From contig JAJGST010000004.1 of the NCBI GenBank assembly GCA_020746105.1, forward strand, positions 156,687 to 220,686: a stretch of 64,000 bases of DNA. The letters run 5' to 3'. This document shows, in pieces, positions 37,940-49,100 of the stretch (its first letter is position 1; every line of letters begins with the position of its first letter). The notes under the pieces are model-generated. The model was not told where the DNA came from, ran no database searches, and was given only the letters and a program-made list of their open reading frames with translations. This stretch comes from Trogon surrucura (taxonomy: Eukaryota > Chordata > Aves > Trogoniformes > Trogonidae). A program made the position numbers and the translations under genes.

Positions 37940-37975
37940 TGGGCTTGGCCCTGCAGGTCACGCTGCCCGTCACTG

Positions 37976-38031
37976 TGACATCAGCAGCGCTGGCCTCGGT
38001 GACATCAGCAGGGCCAGCAACTGTGACATCA
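37976..38031 (-). promoter_or_regulatory. Three CRE-like sites at exact 24-bp spacing
   Basis: TGACATCA (minus strand TGATGTCA) occurs at 37976-37983, 38000-38007 and 38024-38031, each followed by GCAG, starting about 37 bp upstream of the TATA box. It resembles the cAMP-response half or variant site bound by CREB/CREM/ATF factors, CREM being the germ-cell member. A regulatory role is inference. Confidence 0.55.
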
Positions 38032-38897
38032 GCAGTATGTGCCCCAACTACGGGCAGGGACGCCCTCGGCCACCTGCCAGCCCCCTGAGACAGCCCCGGG
38101 TGTGGCCAGAAGCAGCGGGACCCCCAGCTGGGCAGGTCCGGCAGCGCTTCAGGACACGGGTGGGCACGGACCTGGCAGGGGTGGGTTAACAGGCGGCCTC
38201 AGTGATTTTAGACAACTTTCCCATCCCAAATGATTCCCAGGACTTCCCATGAAGTCCTGTACAACCAGTTCGCCAGGTCAAAGTAAACTGCACCCCCCTG
38301 CCCTGTGCAGCAAACGATCCCGGTCGCTTTCCTGCAAGGGAACCAGGAAAGACGAATCTTTAAACCCGGCGGCTGTTAAGGGACCCGGGTTGGCGTTCAG
38401 ACGCCCCGTTGGGCTCCTGCACAGGCCAGACAGGAGAGTTCAAGGGGGAGGGTGGAGGAGCAACGGTCTCTTTCTCCCTCAGCTCAGCTGCCTCCTTCCC
38501 CTGTGCCCAAGGGCAGGGGCAGGGGTTCCCATTCCCAGTCTGAGAGGGGGCGCAGGCTGGGGCAGGTGCTCGGAGGCAGCCATGACACCCAGCACCCACT
38601 CTCTCCCTTTCGAGCCTACCCAGGTCCCACAGACCTGGGGCCAGTCCCAGGCTCCTTCCAGTTTTCGTCTCCTGGCAGCCAACACTGACTCCAGCAGTTG
38701 CCTGGGGCTGAGAATCTCCAAACACACCAGTTACCCCAGTTTGTTTCCCATCGGCAGCTGCCCCCTTGGGGTCAGCAGCATCGGTTGGAAGTGCCGACAT
38801 CTGGGCCCCTGGACCCCCAGAAAGGGTGTCGGGTGTTTTAGAGGAACCAAGAGGAAAGCGATTAAGAAGCCCCCGTGGCTGTTTGCCGTGAGCTTCC
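38032..38897. other. GC-rich spacer
   Basis: No gene supported; overlapping frames on both strands reflect GC-rich composition. Confidence 0.4.
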
Positions 38898-39062
38898 TTC
38901 AGTGAACCCACCAGCTGCTCCCGGCTCTGTCTGGGGACAGTGGGTCTCGTCTGTGGGTCAGATCTCTCTCTGGGGCCCAGGGGGTGCTCCTCGGGCTGTC
39001 GCGCAGAGCCCTGAGCATCCTTCTGAAGAGGTAGCGCCGCTGCCCTGGAGCGCTGGTGCCTG
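38898..39062 (-). pseudogene. Last exon of a second PHF7-like copy
   Basis: After acceptor TTGCCCCAG the minus strand reads GTSAPGQRRYLFRRMLRALR, the counterpart of the final exon of the intact gene (a basic segment with RRRSLFRRALRALR). It then runs on past the usual stop to 38898. Upstream, minus-strand sequence near 39180-39290 has protein-like content (AVLEERWLQLLEVERQQF), but I could not assemble PHD exons. Most likely this is the 3' remnant of a tandem PHF7-like duplicate. Confidence 0.5.
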
Positions 39063-40015
39063 GGGGCAAGGAGAGCTGCAGGCGAGCAGCAAGCTCCTGC
39101 CTGCCCCCGCCACCCAGGGCTTTCCCCACGGAGGGGTGGCCGGGCCAGGGCCAGCCCCCGTCCTGGCCAGCCCTGAGCGCCTCAGGGACAAACTGCTGCC
39201 GCTCGACCTCCAGCAGCTGGAGCCACCTCTCCTCCAGGACAGCCTGGGTGTCCAAATCCCTGTCCGCAGCCAAAGATGCCCAGGCTGCTTCTGCCCGCAG
39301 GGGAGCGGCTGGCCCACGAGCTGCCTCCGCTTGTGTCGCTCCCCTGCAGCGCCCGGCGCTGCCTCTGCAAGAGAAGCCGGGGAGAGGGGCTGCGTGACTG
39401 CGGCCCTTGCCCCACCTTGCCCCAGCCCAGCTGGAATTGCTCCCGTGGCCGGGCTACCCTGCCAGCCCGGGGCAGGGCTCAGCCCCGCGGGGCTGCCCAT
39501 GCCCCCCCAGCACCTCCTGCTGCCCGTGAGCAGCTCCCGGGCAGGTGTTCGGCCCCGTCTCCCCGCCTTGGGATCCCCACCTGTGCGTGGCGGCTCCGGG
39601 CAGCCTGCGACCTCCCCAGCCTGGAGACCAGCTCTGTCACGCGTACGGGCAGGCTCTGTGGTGGGAAGGGGACGCCCTGCGGGCAGGAGACACGGGATGG
39701 AGGCAGCTGCGTTGGGACAGCAGCCCCTGCAGCCGAAGGTCCCCGACAAAGGATGCGCTGGAGTCTCTGGGAGAGCGTGGGAGCAGGGTTGCTCCCTGCT
39801 TTGCTGCTGGGTGTTTGTGAGTCTGGAGGGACAGGCGGGTGGGTGTCTGGTGGGAGAAGTCTGGGGCCAGCCCCACAGAGCCAAAGCCTGTCCCAGAACC
39901 TCCCTCACCACGCGCTGGACGGTGTCCTTCAGAGCTGTGGCACAGCCCTTGGCACTCACTTTCCTGGCCCTGCGAAGCGTGTTCCGACGACCAGCCGTCT
40001 CCTTTCCTGTCACTC
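39063..40015. other. GC-rich region, possibly more of the PHF7-like remnant
   Basis: Long frames on both strands (for example 38875-40062 plus and 38958-40235 minus) are compositional. No zinc-finger pattern is visible. Confidence 0.35.
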
Positions 40016-40308
40016 TGTACTGGGTTTGCCTGGACGGATTTTGGTGGCAGGGAGGGCTGTAGGGGTGGCTTCTGCAAGAAGCTGCTAGAAGCTCCCCCTG
40101 AGTCTGACAGAGCCAACGGCATCCGGCTCCAAAGAGGGACCCGCCGCTGGCCAAGGCTGAGCCTGTCAACAATGACAGGAGAGGAGCCCTCTGTGAAAAC
40201 ATATTTAAGAAACAGGAAAAAAAGAACTGCACCACAACATCTGGCAGAGAAAGAGAGGAGTGAGAGACTGTGAAGACCCCAAGGTCAGTGAAGAAGGAGG
40301 GGGGGATG
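40016..40308 (+). mobile_element. Truncated ERVL-type LTR (5' part)
   Basis: Begins TGTACTGGGTTTGCCTGGAC and matches the reverse complement of the right-hand end of the solo LTR at 11095-12276, including the CAAGGTCAGTGAAGAAGGAG block. It stops about 290 bp in, where unrelated sequence begins. Confidence 0.72.
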
Positions 40309-40960
40309 ATATAAGAAAACTGTACGATAATTTAATATAACAAAACTGTAGGATAATTAAACGGCAACGTCTTGAACAATGCCCTCTGAAGTGATGAATC
40401 TAAAATGCCCGTTCTGGCCGGCAGTGTGAGCAAAATTGCCTGAACCACAGGAACCAGACTGTCTGCACAGAACCGCCCTCTGGCTGGTGCTGGTCCTGCG
40501 GTTTGGGGGGGCTGCCAACCCCACATTGTGAGTCGAAGGTGAAAAGGACGTAATGAGGAAGACTTCAGGCCTTCCTCCTGAAGACGCCCCTTCACGATCT
40601 CCAGACGGCAACACGCACGTGCCAGGAGGAGGAGACGTGTGATAACGACTTCACGGAAGCAGCTGCAACAATCACGCCTATTCCTTGAGCTAATTGCACT
40701 AACCCAACCCGTGTTAGTGAATATGTATAATTTTGAGTATAAATAACTGTTTGTTTTGGTCATGGGTGTGCGAGCTTGGAGGCGAAATCCCCTCGCACCC
40801 AGCGCTGCAAGAAACACACCTGCTTCGTGACTCCTTGGGAGCTGCAGAGTTTGTTTCCGTGCGTAAACATGAAGGCTCGGTCTTGCGTCTTTTCCAGTCT
40901 CTGTCAGCATTATCAGTCACCTCCTTCGCATTGGGATCGTTCATCTCCCATCATGAAACT
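40309..40960 (+). mobile_element. Probable LTR of another family
   Basis: Contains an LTR-like promoter core (TATAAATAACTG near 40738) followed by a GAGGCGAAATCCCCTCGC stem and no coding frame. A stretch around 40545-40720 resembles 53225-53400 (GAGGAAGAC...CTTC...CCAGACGGCA and GAATATGT). The ends are not clear. Confidence 0.45.
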
Positions 40961-41539
40961 CCTTGAAATCACCGTGCTCTTTTTAACCCTGGCAACAGAC
41001 TCAACACTTTTGTCCTTTTAAGAAAAGAAATGCAGACGCAGCTCATCTTAAGATGCAGACCTTCCATTTCACCTCGTTCCCACGACTGCTTGAAGCAGCA
41101 GCAGCTTTATTCCACACCCTTGTTACTGGGGAAGGGTTGCTCGACTAAAATACCGAGGTTCCTAAATGAATCTACCGAGGGTGTCCCAACGGCTTGAGCC
41201 GTGTTTTAAACCGAATCGACATTCTTGGGCTTCAGGCCCCTGAAGGGTGAAATGTCCCTTCGCTCACCACCTACTCACTGCCAGACGAACTGCCAGCGTC
41301 CCAGCAACGATCTTGCAGGGAGGAGAGACACAAACACCAAAATCAGTTCCTGTATCGAGAGCAATGTTGGTAAAACAGGTTCGGCGCTTGCCCAGAGAGG
41401 CCGTAGCCCTGCCTGGGGCGGAGGGAGAGAGCGATGCCCCTCAACCGGCCCCTCAGGCATCGCGGTTCCTCGCTCCCGGGTTAGTGACCACTTTCTCCAC
41501 ATTCTCGCCCCCAAATCCTGAGGTTTCTGCCCCAGGTGA
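40961..41539. other. Intergenic DNA
   Basis: A short piece near 41385-41415 (TTGCCCAGAGAGGCCGTAG) resembles the CR1 C-terminal coding region. Nothing else was recognised. Confidence 0.35.
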
Positions 41540-41937
41540 TGGCCTGGAAACATGGGGTTGGAGCTGGAAATGAGGGGCTGGGGCTGGGAACGAGGGTTTG
41601 GGGCTGGGAAAGAGGGTTTGGGGCTGGAAATGAGGGGTTGCGGCTGGAAACGAGGGGTTGGGGCTGCAAATGAAGGTTTGAGGCTGTAAACGAGGGGCTG
41701 GGGCTGGAAACGAGGGTTTGTGGCTCGAAACGAGGGTTTGGGTCTGGGAATGAGGATTTGAGCCTGGGAACAAAAATTTGGGGCTGGAAAAGAGGGTTTT
41801 AGGCTGGAAACGCAGGTTTGGCCCTGGAAACAAGGGTTTGGGGCTGGGAACGAGGGTTTGGGGCTGGAAACGAGGAGTTGGGTCTGGGAACGAGGGTTTG
41901 GGGCTGGTTAGGAGGGGCTGGGGCTGGAAAAAAGCAA
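41540..41937. repeat. 20-bp minisatellite, about 20 copies
   Basis: Tandem units of the type GGGTTTGGGGCTGGAAACGA with scattered substitutions (AACGAG/AATGAG, TTTG/GCTG). On the minus strand it gives a Pro/Ser/Gln repeat frame, which is a by-product. The array runs directly into CR1 sequence at about 41938. Confidence 0.9.
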
Positions 41938-42095
41938 TCCAGGAGATCCGTGGAATGCACTGATGATAACTTGCTTCTCCAAGTGATAGAGGAACCAGCA
42001 ACGGGAAGTGCCATGGGTTAAAGTCCTGGAGGGGCTGGGAGCCCAAGAAAGCTGGTCGACTTTCAAGGAGCAAATCTCAATTGTTCGCTCTTGGG
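41938..42095 (+). mobile_element. CR1 LINE fragment, endonuclease-domain side
   Basis: Encodes DDNLLLQVIEEPATGSAMG, the CR1 pattern around the endonuclease C-terminus, then a stop. Only about 160 bp remain, between the minisatellite and the PHF7-like duplicate. Confidence 0.62.
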
Positions 42096-42115
42096 GGGGC
42101 TCGTCTCCAAAATGA

Positions 42116-42786
42116 CCGGGCACACCAGGGTGCCGAAGCACAGCCCGTCATCCAAGGGCTCCGGGCAGATGAGGCAGCTGGTGTCCTTGTTCCGAGCTGC
42201 CTCTGTTGCCTGCTTGAGGGTGTGATGTGAGCAGAAGGCCCTGGGGAGAAGAGGACAGGGATGGGGGAGGTGAGAAGCGCTGGGTCCTGCCCCGGTGGTG
42301 GCAAGGAGGGCAGAAGAGGGGGAAGGAGCCCCAGAGCTGGCCCGGCTCTGGCTCTGCCTGTGCCCGGCCGCTGGGAAGCGTCCCTGCGGGCTCCTTTCTT
42401 GTCAGGCTGATGCCGGCAGGAAGGGGCTGGAGGTGAGGGGCCTCCCCCCGGCAGAGCCGCTGCCTTACTTGTAGTCCCCGAAGAACTGGGTGACGCATCC
42501 TCCCCTGGCGGCACAGGGGAGATGGAAGCTGCAGCGGCAGCAGGTCACACCACAGGTGACGGCGGCCCCACTCTCGTGGCAGACGACGCAGACCTGGAAG
42601 GGACAGCGCAGCCCCCATCAGCAGCAGCCTCGAGCCCCCCAGCCAGGGCGCAGGATGGGGCCGCTGCGGGGTCGCAGCCCAGAGACCCGCCTGGCCGACG
42701 AGGCTCCTGGGGAGCTGCTGCTGGGAGCAAGACTTGTGCCCCAGAGCCGGCTGGAGGGGCTGGGGGCTCTTTCCCGGGCTCTGGGC
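42116..42786 (-). pseudogene. Duplicate of part of the PHF7-like gene
   Basis: 671 bp colinear with 36346-37016 (offset 5770), with five substitutions by hand count (about 99.3% identity). It includes most of the LICPEP exon, the intron, the complete VCVVCHES exon and part of the next intron, all on the minus strand. It lacks every other exon, so it is a fragment. The right end meets OR sequence at 42787 without a spacer. Confidence 0.92.
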
Positions 42787-43478
42787 CCGGGTGTGCTGCC
42801 CAGCTCTTTTTCTTTCTCTTCTTGATAGCAGCAGAGTATTCTCTCCTCACCGTCATGGCCTATGACCGCTACGTGGCCATCTGCCAACCCCTGCACTACG
42901 GGACCCTCCTGGGCAGCAGAGCTTGTGCCCACATGGCAGCAGCTGCCTGGGCCAGTGGCTTTCTCAATGCTCTCCTGCACATGGCCAATACATTTTCAGT
43001 GCCCCTCTGCCAGGGCAATGCTCTGGGACAGTTCTTCTGTGAAGTTCCCCAAATCCTCAAGCTCTCCTTCTCACACTCAGAATCCCTCAGGGAAGTTTGG
43101 CTCATTGTGGTTAGTTGTTGTTTAGCATTTGGGTGTTTTGTTTTCATGGTGGTGTCCTATGTTGGGATCTTCAGGGCCGTGCTGAGGATCCCCTCGCAGC
43201 AGGGACGGCACAAAGCCTTCTCCACGTGCCTCCCTCACCTGGCCGTGGTCTCCCTCTTTCTCAGCACTGGTTTCTTTGCCAACCTGAAGCCCCCCTCCAT
43301 CTCCTCCCCATCCCCGGACCTGGTGGTGTCTGTTCTGTACTCAGTGGTGCCTCCAGCAGTGAACCCCCTCATCTACAGCCTGAGGAACCAGGAGATCAAG
43401 GATGCTCTGAGGAAATGGATGAATTTGTGTTATTCTGAACCAATAAAATGCCTGTTTCCTTCTGCACATCATTTATAG
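42787..43478 (+). pseudogene. OR14-type olfactory receptor, 5' truncated
   Basis: Starts inside the receptor at the beginning of TM3 (CAAQLFFFLFL) and runs to a stop at 43476-43478. It keeps MAYDRYVAICQPLHY (the DRY region), the extracellular-loop cysteines, KAFSTCLPHLAVV at TM6 and NPLIYSLRNQE at the end of TM7. About the first 95 residues, with the start codon, TM1 and TM2, are gone. The body matches the OR14 (gamma-c) expansion of birds. As it stands it cannot form a seven-helix receptor. It is open in frame with the duplicate on its left, giving a chimeric frame from 42522 (see findings). Confidence 0.9.
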
Positions 43479-44125
43479 TGTAACTCACTGCATCCCCAGT
43501 CTGTCTACTGTAATTTTTGTTGTTGTTGATGTTTTCTTACATTTGATAATGTTTTCATGCCCTTTCTAATTCAGTGTCTGCTTCTTTTTTCTGACTGATC
43601 CTTTGTGCCGAGGGGAAGGGGAAGAGAGTCCCGGCACAGCAGCACGGCCAGGGAGCACCAGCGCTTGGTGTCTGCAGAGCTGCTCTCTCCACTCCCACCC
43701 TCTCCTCCTAAGCCCCTGTGCTGGGGTGAGGCCTGAGGGCTCTGGCAGCTTGGTCCCCATCCTGTGAGTGTGGCTGTGCTGTGACTGCAGGCAGGGACAG
43801 CTCATGGGCACTTCTGGCACAGAGCTGGGCTCTGGAACAGCATTTACATCTCCTCAAGGCAGTTGCTGAAGTCTTAGTTCTTCTAAACTTTCTCACAAGA
43901 CTTTGCCGAAGGAACAGACTCATTGTTTTGCTTGCTCTAAATGAGGTCAGTGGGGCGAGAACAGGGGTCAGTGTGGCCTTCAAGGGACTTACGGGATGTG
44001 TCAGGTGTTGCTTGTTGGTGACTGTCGTAGGTTAAGGCTGGGCCAGTCCCTAAAACATGGACAGATGCTCTCTAACCCCTGTCCTTTCCCCAAAACGGGA
44101 AGGAAAAGGGAATGAGGCAGAGAGA
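43479..44125. other. 3' flank of the OR pseudogene
   Basis: No gene or repeat recognised apart from a TTGTTGTTG tract near 43515. Confidence 0.4.
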
Positions 44126-45525
44126 CTTCACAGAATCACAGTGTCAGAGGTTGGAAGGGACCTCCAAGATCATCCAGTCCAGCCCCCTGCCAGAGCAGGG
44201 TCACCTACAGCAGAGTGCACAGGAACGCGTCCAGGCGGGTTTTGAATGTCTCCAGAGCAGGAGACTCCACACCCTCCCTGGGCAGCCTGGGCCAGGGCTC
44301 TGTCACCCTCACTGTGAAAAGAGCCTGGCTCCGTCCTCCTGACACTCCCCCCTAACACTCCCCCCTGACATATTTAGCTTCTCCAAGCTAAAGAGACCCA
44401 GCTCCTTCAGCCTTTCCTCACCAGGGAGATGTTCCACTCCCTTCACCATCTTTGTGGCTCCGTGCTGGACTCTCTCCAGCAGTTCCCTGTCCCTCTGGAG
44501 CTGAGGGCCCAGAACTGGACACAAGATTCCAGGTGTGGCCTCACCAGGGCAGAGCAGAGGGGCGGGAGGACCTCTCTCCACCTACTGGCTGCTCCCCTTC
44601 TAACACACCCCAGGATGCCCTTGGCCTTCTTGCCCACGAGGGCACACTGCTGACTCATGGCCATCCTGCTGCCCACCAGCACCCCCAGGTCCCTTTCCCC
44701 TGCGCTGCTCTCCAGCAGGGCAGTCCCCAGCCTGTGCTGGCACACAGGGTTGTTCTCTCCCAAGTGCAAAACTCTACACTTGCCCTTGTTGAACGTCATC
44801 ACATTTCTCCCCACCCAGCCCTCCAGCCTGTCCAGGTCTCTCTGAATGGCAGCACAGCCTGCTGGGGTCTCAGCCCCTCCTCCCAGCTTTGTGTTGTCAG
44901 CAAACTTGCTGTTGGTGCGCTGTGTCCCCTCATCCAAGTCACTGATGAATATATTGAACAGCACCGGCCCCAGCACTGACCCCTGAGGGACCCCACTAGA
45001 CACAGGCCTCCAGCCAGACTCTGCCCCAGTGACCACAACTCTCTGGCTTCCTCCCTTCAACCAGTTCCCGACCCACCTCGCTGCTTGGTCATCCAGACCA
45101 CACTGCCTCAGTTTCCCTGTGAGGATGCTGTGGGAGACGGTGTCAAAGGCCTTGCTGATGTCCAGACAGACCACACCCACTGCACGGCCACCATCCATCC
45201 ACCTGGTGATGTCTCCATAAGAGGTTCTCAGGTTGGTCAAACATGACTTCCCCTTGGCCAAGCCCTGCTGACTGCTCCTCATGACCTTCTTATCCTTGAT
45301 ATGTCCAGAGACGGCACCAAGGATAAGATGTTCCATCACCTTTCCAGGGCTGGAGGTGAGTCTGTCCGGTCTGTAGTCACCCGGGTCATCCTTCCTGCCC
45401 TTCCTACAGACTGCAGTGACATTCGCTGTCCTCCAGTCTTCAGGCACCTCACCTGTTCCCCACGACTTTCCCAAGATGATGGAGAGTGGCCTCGCAACGA
45501 CATCTGCCAGCTCCTTCCTGAATTA
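44126..45525 (-). mobile_element. CR1 LINE, reverse transcriptase and 3' end
   Basis: The minus strand encodes 343 open codons (44443-45474) of CR1 reverse transcriptase: the [10 protein letters not shown] entry, [24 protein letters not shown], then FADN where an active copy has [FY]ADD. The rest of ORF2 is frameshifted, and the 3' end is at about 44126 (TTCACAGAATCACAG on plus). It is 5' truncated. The catalytic Asp to Asn change means it is dead in spite of the long frame. Confidence 0.9.
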
Positions 45526-48500
45526 TTGCTGTGTCTGCAACGCTCAGCTATAGGTGTGGTTTTCTGTATCGCTGCCAACAGCCCCCCTGGGGCACGGCTC
45601 GGCTGAGCGGGTCCCGCAGCCCCTCGGGGACAGGTCACCAGAGGAGGTGGAATCGGTGACCGTCGCTGCACAGGGCTGAGATTTGGCAGATCCGACCGCA
45701 GCGAGGTGCCCGGGCACTGCTGGAAAGAGCGAATGGCAAACAGCGGCAATTCAGGCTAAAACAAACACCAACAAAACAAGCCAACAAAATAACTCAGGCT
45801 CAGCACAGCTGGGTACAGGACAAAGCCAGCCCCGCTCCTGCCGTGTTTGCTTGTGCTTGTCACATCCTGGAAATCCCTGAGCAAGTGTCTGCCTCGGAGA
45901 TTTTATAACCTGCCGAGCCACCCAAGCCGTGGCTTTCACCACGCGTGCTGCCAGGCCACACGGGAACTCGAGCTCTTTCTGCAGCCTTCACCCAAAGGTG
46001 GCATTTTTAAGAGCCCATCGTTCAAATCAGACCAGAAACCACGGGCACAGACCACTCGTGTCGCCCTTCCTCACGGAGAACGGTGTGAGCTGACACGTGT
46101 CAGACAGCTGACACTGAAATCACACTTGAGCAGAGGAGGCTCAACACCCGTGGCGAAACGCACCATCCCATTTTGTCAAGAGACGGACAAATCCTGACTC
46201 GAACAGCAGCAAGATGGAAAAAAAAAAGCACATAACCTCCCTCAGCAAGGAAGTTCAGCACCTGCCATTCCATCGCTACCTGCTCCAAAACATGGGAAAC
46301 AACTTTAAAGAAACAGCGTCTGTGAATCAAAGCTGCTGCTGCCAACAGTTCCTTCATCTCTGCCGCTGGCAGCGCCCGGCTTTGGCTGCCCTGAGCCGCA
46401 GGGACACCGAGCGCCGTGCCAGCCAGCTTTCCTCGGGGCCAGCTCTCCGTGTCCCGTGGCTGCGAGCAGCAGCAGCAGCAGAGGTGAGGAAAGGAGCTGG
46501 GCTGGGCTGGCTGCCCCAAAAGGCTGCAGAGCAAAGCCAGGAAGGTCAGACTAGGAGTGAGACAAAATACAACTAACTTGAGAATATTTGTTTTACCTCA
46601 CCCGCTACTTTGAATGAGAACTGCTGCAGGCAACGCATGAAAGACAGAGATTCTGCCCAAACCCACGTTCTGGTGATTTATTCATCAAGTGGTTCCATTG
46701 CACCTGACAGACTCAGCAGCCAAAAGGGAAGTTTCATTATTTTATTGAAAATTAAACATTTCTTTCTGTTCAGCACAGCCGAACACTGTGTCTGATCATT
46801 GTTAGTGCCAGGAAAAGCTCATCCGTGAAAACCGATCCAAAATTAGAGACCAACAGACACCAAAGCTGTTCAAAGAACCAGCTTCTCAGGCGCTGCCTCG
46901 CAACTGCAGGATTTGGGTTTATGCTGAAGCTTTTCCCCATTTTAAGCTCAAAGCTGTTCTTATCTGTGCTGAAGAGAGGCTTTGTTATTACTGGACAGAG
47001 TTATTGGTGCTGAAAAACAGCAAGAATGTCACTTAGTTGTAGTCGCACTGATCTCACTGGGCATCAGGAGGTTCTGTTCAACGCTCAATATTTCCCCTGT
47101 TACACACACAGAGCACTGTGCGAGTCCCAGGTCAACAGGGAAGAAAATAAGCAAATCAGAGAAAGCCCCTTAGAAATGCACAGGTAGGAAAAAGAAATAT
47201 CTAGAGATACTTCACTTGGGATTGTCTTTTCTTGAAGAACGCCTTTAAAAACCAGAATATCCCAGAACAATCTCAAGACCCAAGGACCTTGGTCATCCCA
47301 CCTCTGCCCTCAGACCCTGGCTTCATCATTCCAGGTCAAATTTGCAGCTTCTGCCCCAACACGTGGTTTTTCAGATCCCATCACCACAATGAACATTCGT
47401 AAAGTGCTCTGAGACAGCGCTACGGAAATACCAACAGTTAAGAGAAGGGCAGAACGTGGATGATCAGCACCCAGCTCGTTGCTCTGCTTGTGGGTTTGTT
47501 GGGTTTTATTCCTCAGAGCAGCATCATTATATTCTCCTTTGACTTCCCGAGAGCAACACAGAGCAAGGTGCCAGCGGTGGAGACGGCAGCCAGGCACAAG
47601 GAGTTTCTGCAGGGCAGCGACAGGAGGGTGTGCTGGGAAACACGACGGTGTCTCCCGGGAAGATGAAGGAGCCGAGCTCCAGAGACGGGCGGGGATTCCC
47701 TGCCCAGGCACAGCAGGACAGCAGTGCCCCGTGCAGAGTCACCTGCACAGAACTGCGCAGGAGGCTGCAGGTGACACCAATATTTGCCAAACAAGGAGAG
47801 AGGTGGTGCTAATCTTAAACAAACAAATCAAACCAAGACAGGGATGCTCTGCTGGGGAAGGAGATAACTGCTTAATCAGAAGCTGTTGCCCGAGGGCTGT
47901 TCACTGCTCAGTAGCAAACTCCTGCCACCTTCCCAGCTGACAGGAACTCTTCTCCAGTCGGCAGCTTCACAAAAGCAGCCCTGTATGAATCCATAAAGCT
48001 TGCCCAGATGAAACAAGTTAATTTTACCATGACAACTGCACTTTAGAAACAGGCATCAGTCCCTACGCGCTCTCCCCAGACACCTCCTCAGTTTATCAAA
48101 GCGCCAAGAAAGGCGACAATTATTCACCGTCCTACAGCCACCAGGATTTCAAAGGTTTGGTTTAGGTGCCTGGAGACAGGACGCAAACACCCAGTTTTCA
48201 GGTCAGGGAAAAGGTGCATTTAATAAAGAAAAAAAAAAAATCAAATAAAGGAGCAGGCTTCAGAGCTTGGCTTGCATCGGCCTCAGGTGTTTGTGGAAAG
48301 ACTCAGGAACCTGTAAGAGGACAGGACAGTGGTTACAACAGGCCAGGGCTGAGCTTTAAAACAGTTTTAGTTCTCTACATCCCGCAGCGTGATTTTATAC
48401 CATGAAATTTGGATCAGAAGCACTTTGGGGATTTAAGAATAAGCCAGCTAAGGCTTGTATCTGAGTGTCTGCACGACCGAAAGAACGAGACTACAAGCCA

Positions 48501-48836
48501 AAACAAACAGCTTCCCCGCTGCCTTTCTTGTAAGAAAAAAGAACATGAGAAATCTCACATGCATACAGAGAGTCCTTTGGCATTTTAATTCAAAGAGAAC
48601 TGGCAGAGAACTCCTCAGGGGACAGTCAGGAAGCTCCTCAGCCTCCTCAGGAGCACAAAACCATTGGGCAAGTTCTGGTGTGACGTAACTCCAACCCCAG
48701 TGTCGGGAAGCCCATCGCAGACGATCTGCCCCAGCCCAACAAAGGCAGGAAAGGCCACGGAAACGGGATTCAGAGCTCTGCTCTGGCTGCTGGAGGAGGG
48801 ACACTGACTCCTCACAGCTCAGTTTCTGTTATTAGC
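45526..48836. other. Intergenic or intronic DNA with one weak exon candidate
   Basis: The minus strand at about 46279-46364 reads MKELLAAAALIHRRCFFKVV and onward, to a GTAGCG donor. Plus-strand (CAG)n is at 46468-46486. Nothing here is firm. An A-run at 48226-48242 follows TTTAATAAAG, suggesting a processed or polyadenylated end that I could not trace. Confidence 0.3.
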
Positions 48837-49100
48837 TCAGCTGTAGCCACAGCCTGAGGGCAGATATGCAACACCTGACCCTTCAGGACTACACCAGAGC
48901 CATTTCTTTTCTTCTCCAGGCATTGCTGCTGCCTGAAGGCACTGAAAGATCTGCCAGCAGGAGGGAAGGCTTTCCCAGCTGCTGTCACTGAGCGGAATGA
49001 ACAGCAAGGGATAACGCCTTCTCCATCGGATGAGATTGTCCAACAGTTTCTCTGGGGAGAGAATGATTTCCTGCCCTCGCCTGAGGAGCTCAAAAGCATC
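48837..49100 (-). CDS. Putative terminal exon of an unrecognised minus-strand gene
   Basis: After acceptor CCCTGTAG the frame is open for 87 codons to TGA: DAFELLRRGQEIILSPEKLL, then a Trp-rich stretch with IRWRRRYPLLF. The exon at 49415-49479 (acceptor CTTCCAG, donor GTGAGT) joins in phase. The plus strand of the same DNA also reads as a splice-bounded exon (see findings), so strand is uncertain. Family not recognised. Confidence 0.42.
   Translation of the reverse strand, partial: DAFELLRRGQEIILSPEKLLDNLIRWRRRYPLLFIPLSDSSWESLPSCWQIFQCLQAAAMPGEEKKWLWCSPEGSGVAYLPSGCGYS

Noticed and set aside
38875-40235. 395-codon plus and 425-codon minus frames
   Set aside because: Low-complexity composition, cross an LTR fragment, and no splice or domain support.
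41540-42073. CRISPR-like array
   Set aside because: Contiguous 20-bp minisatellite with no spacers, in a vertebrate genome.
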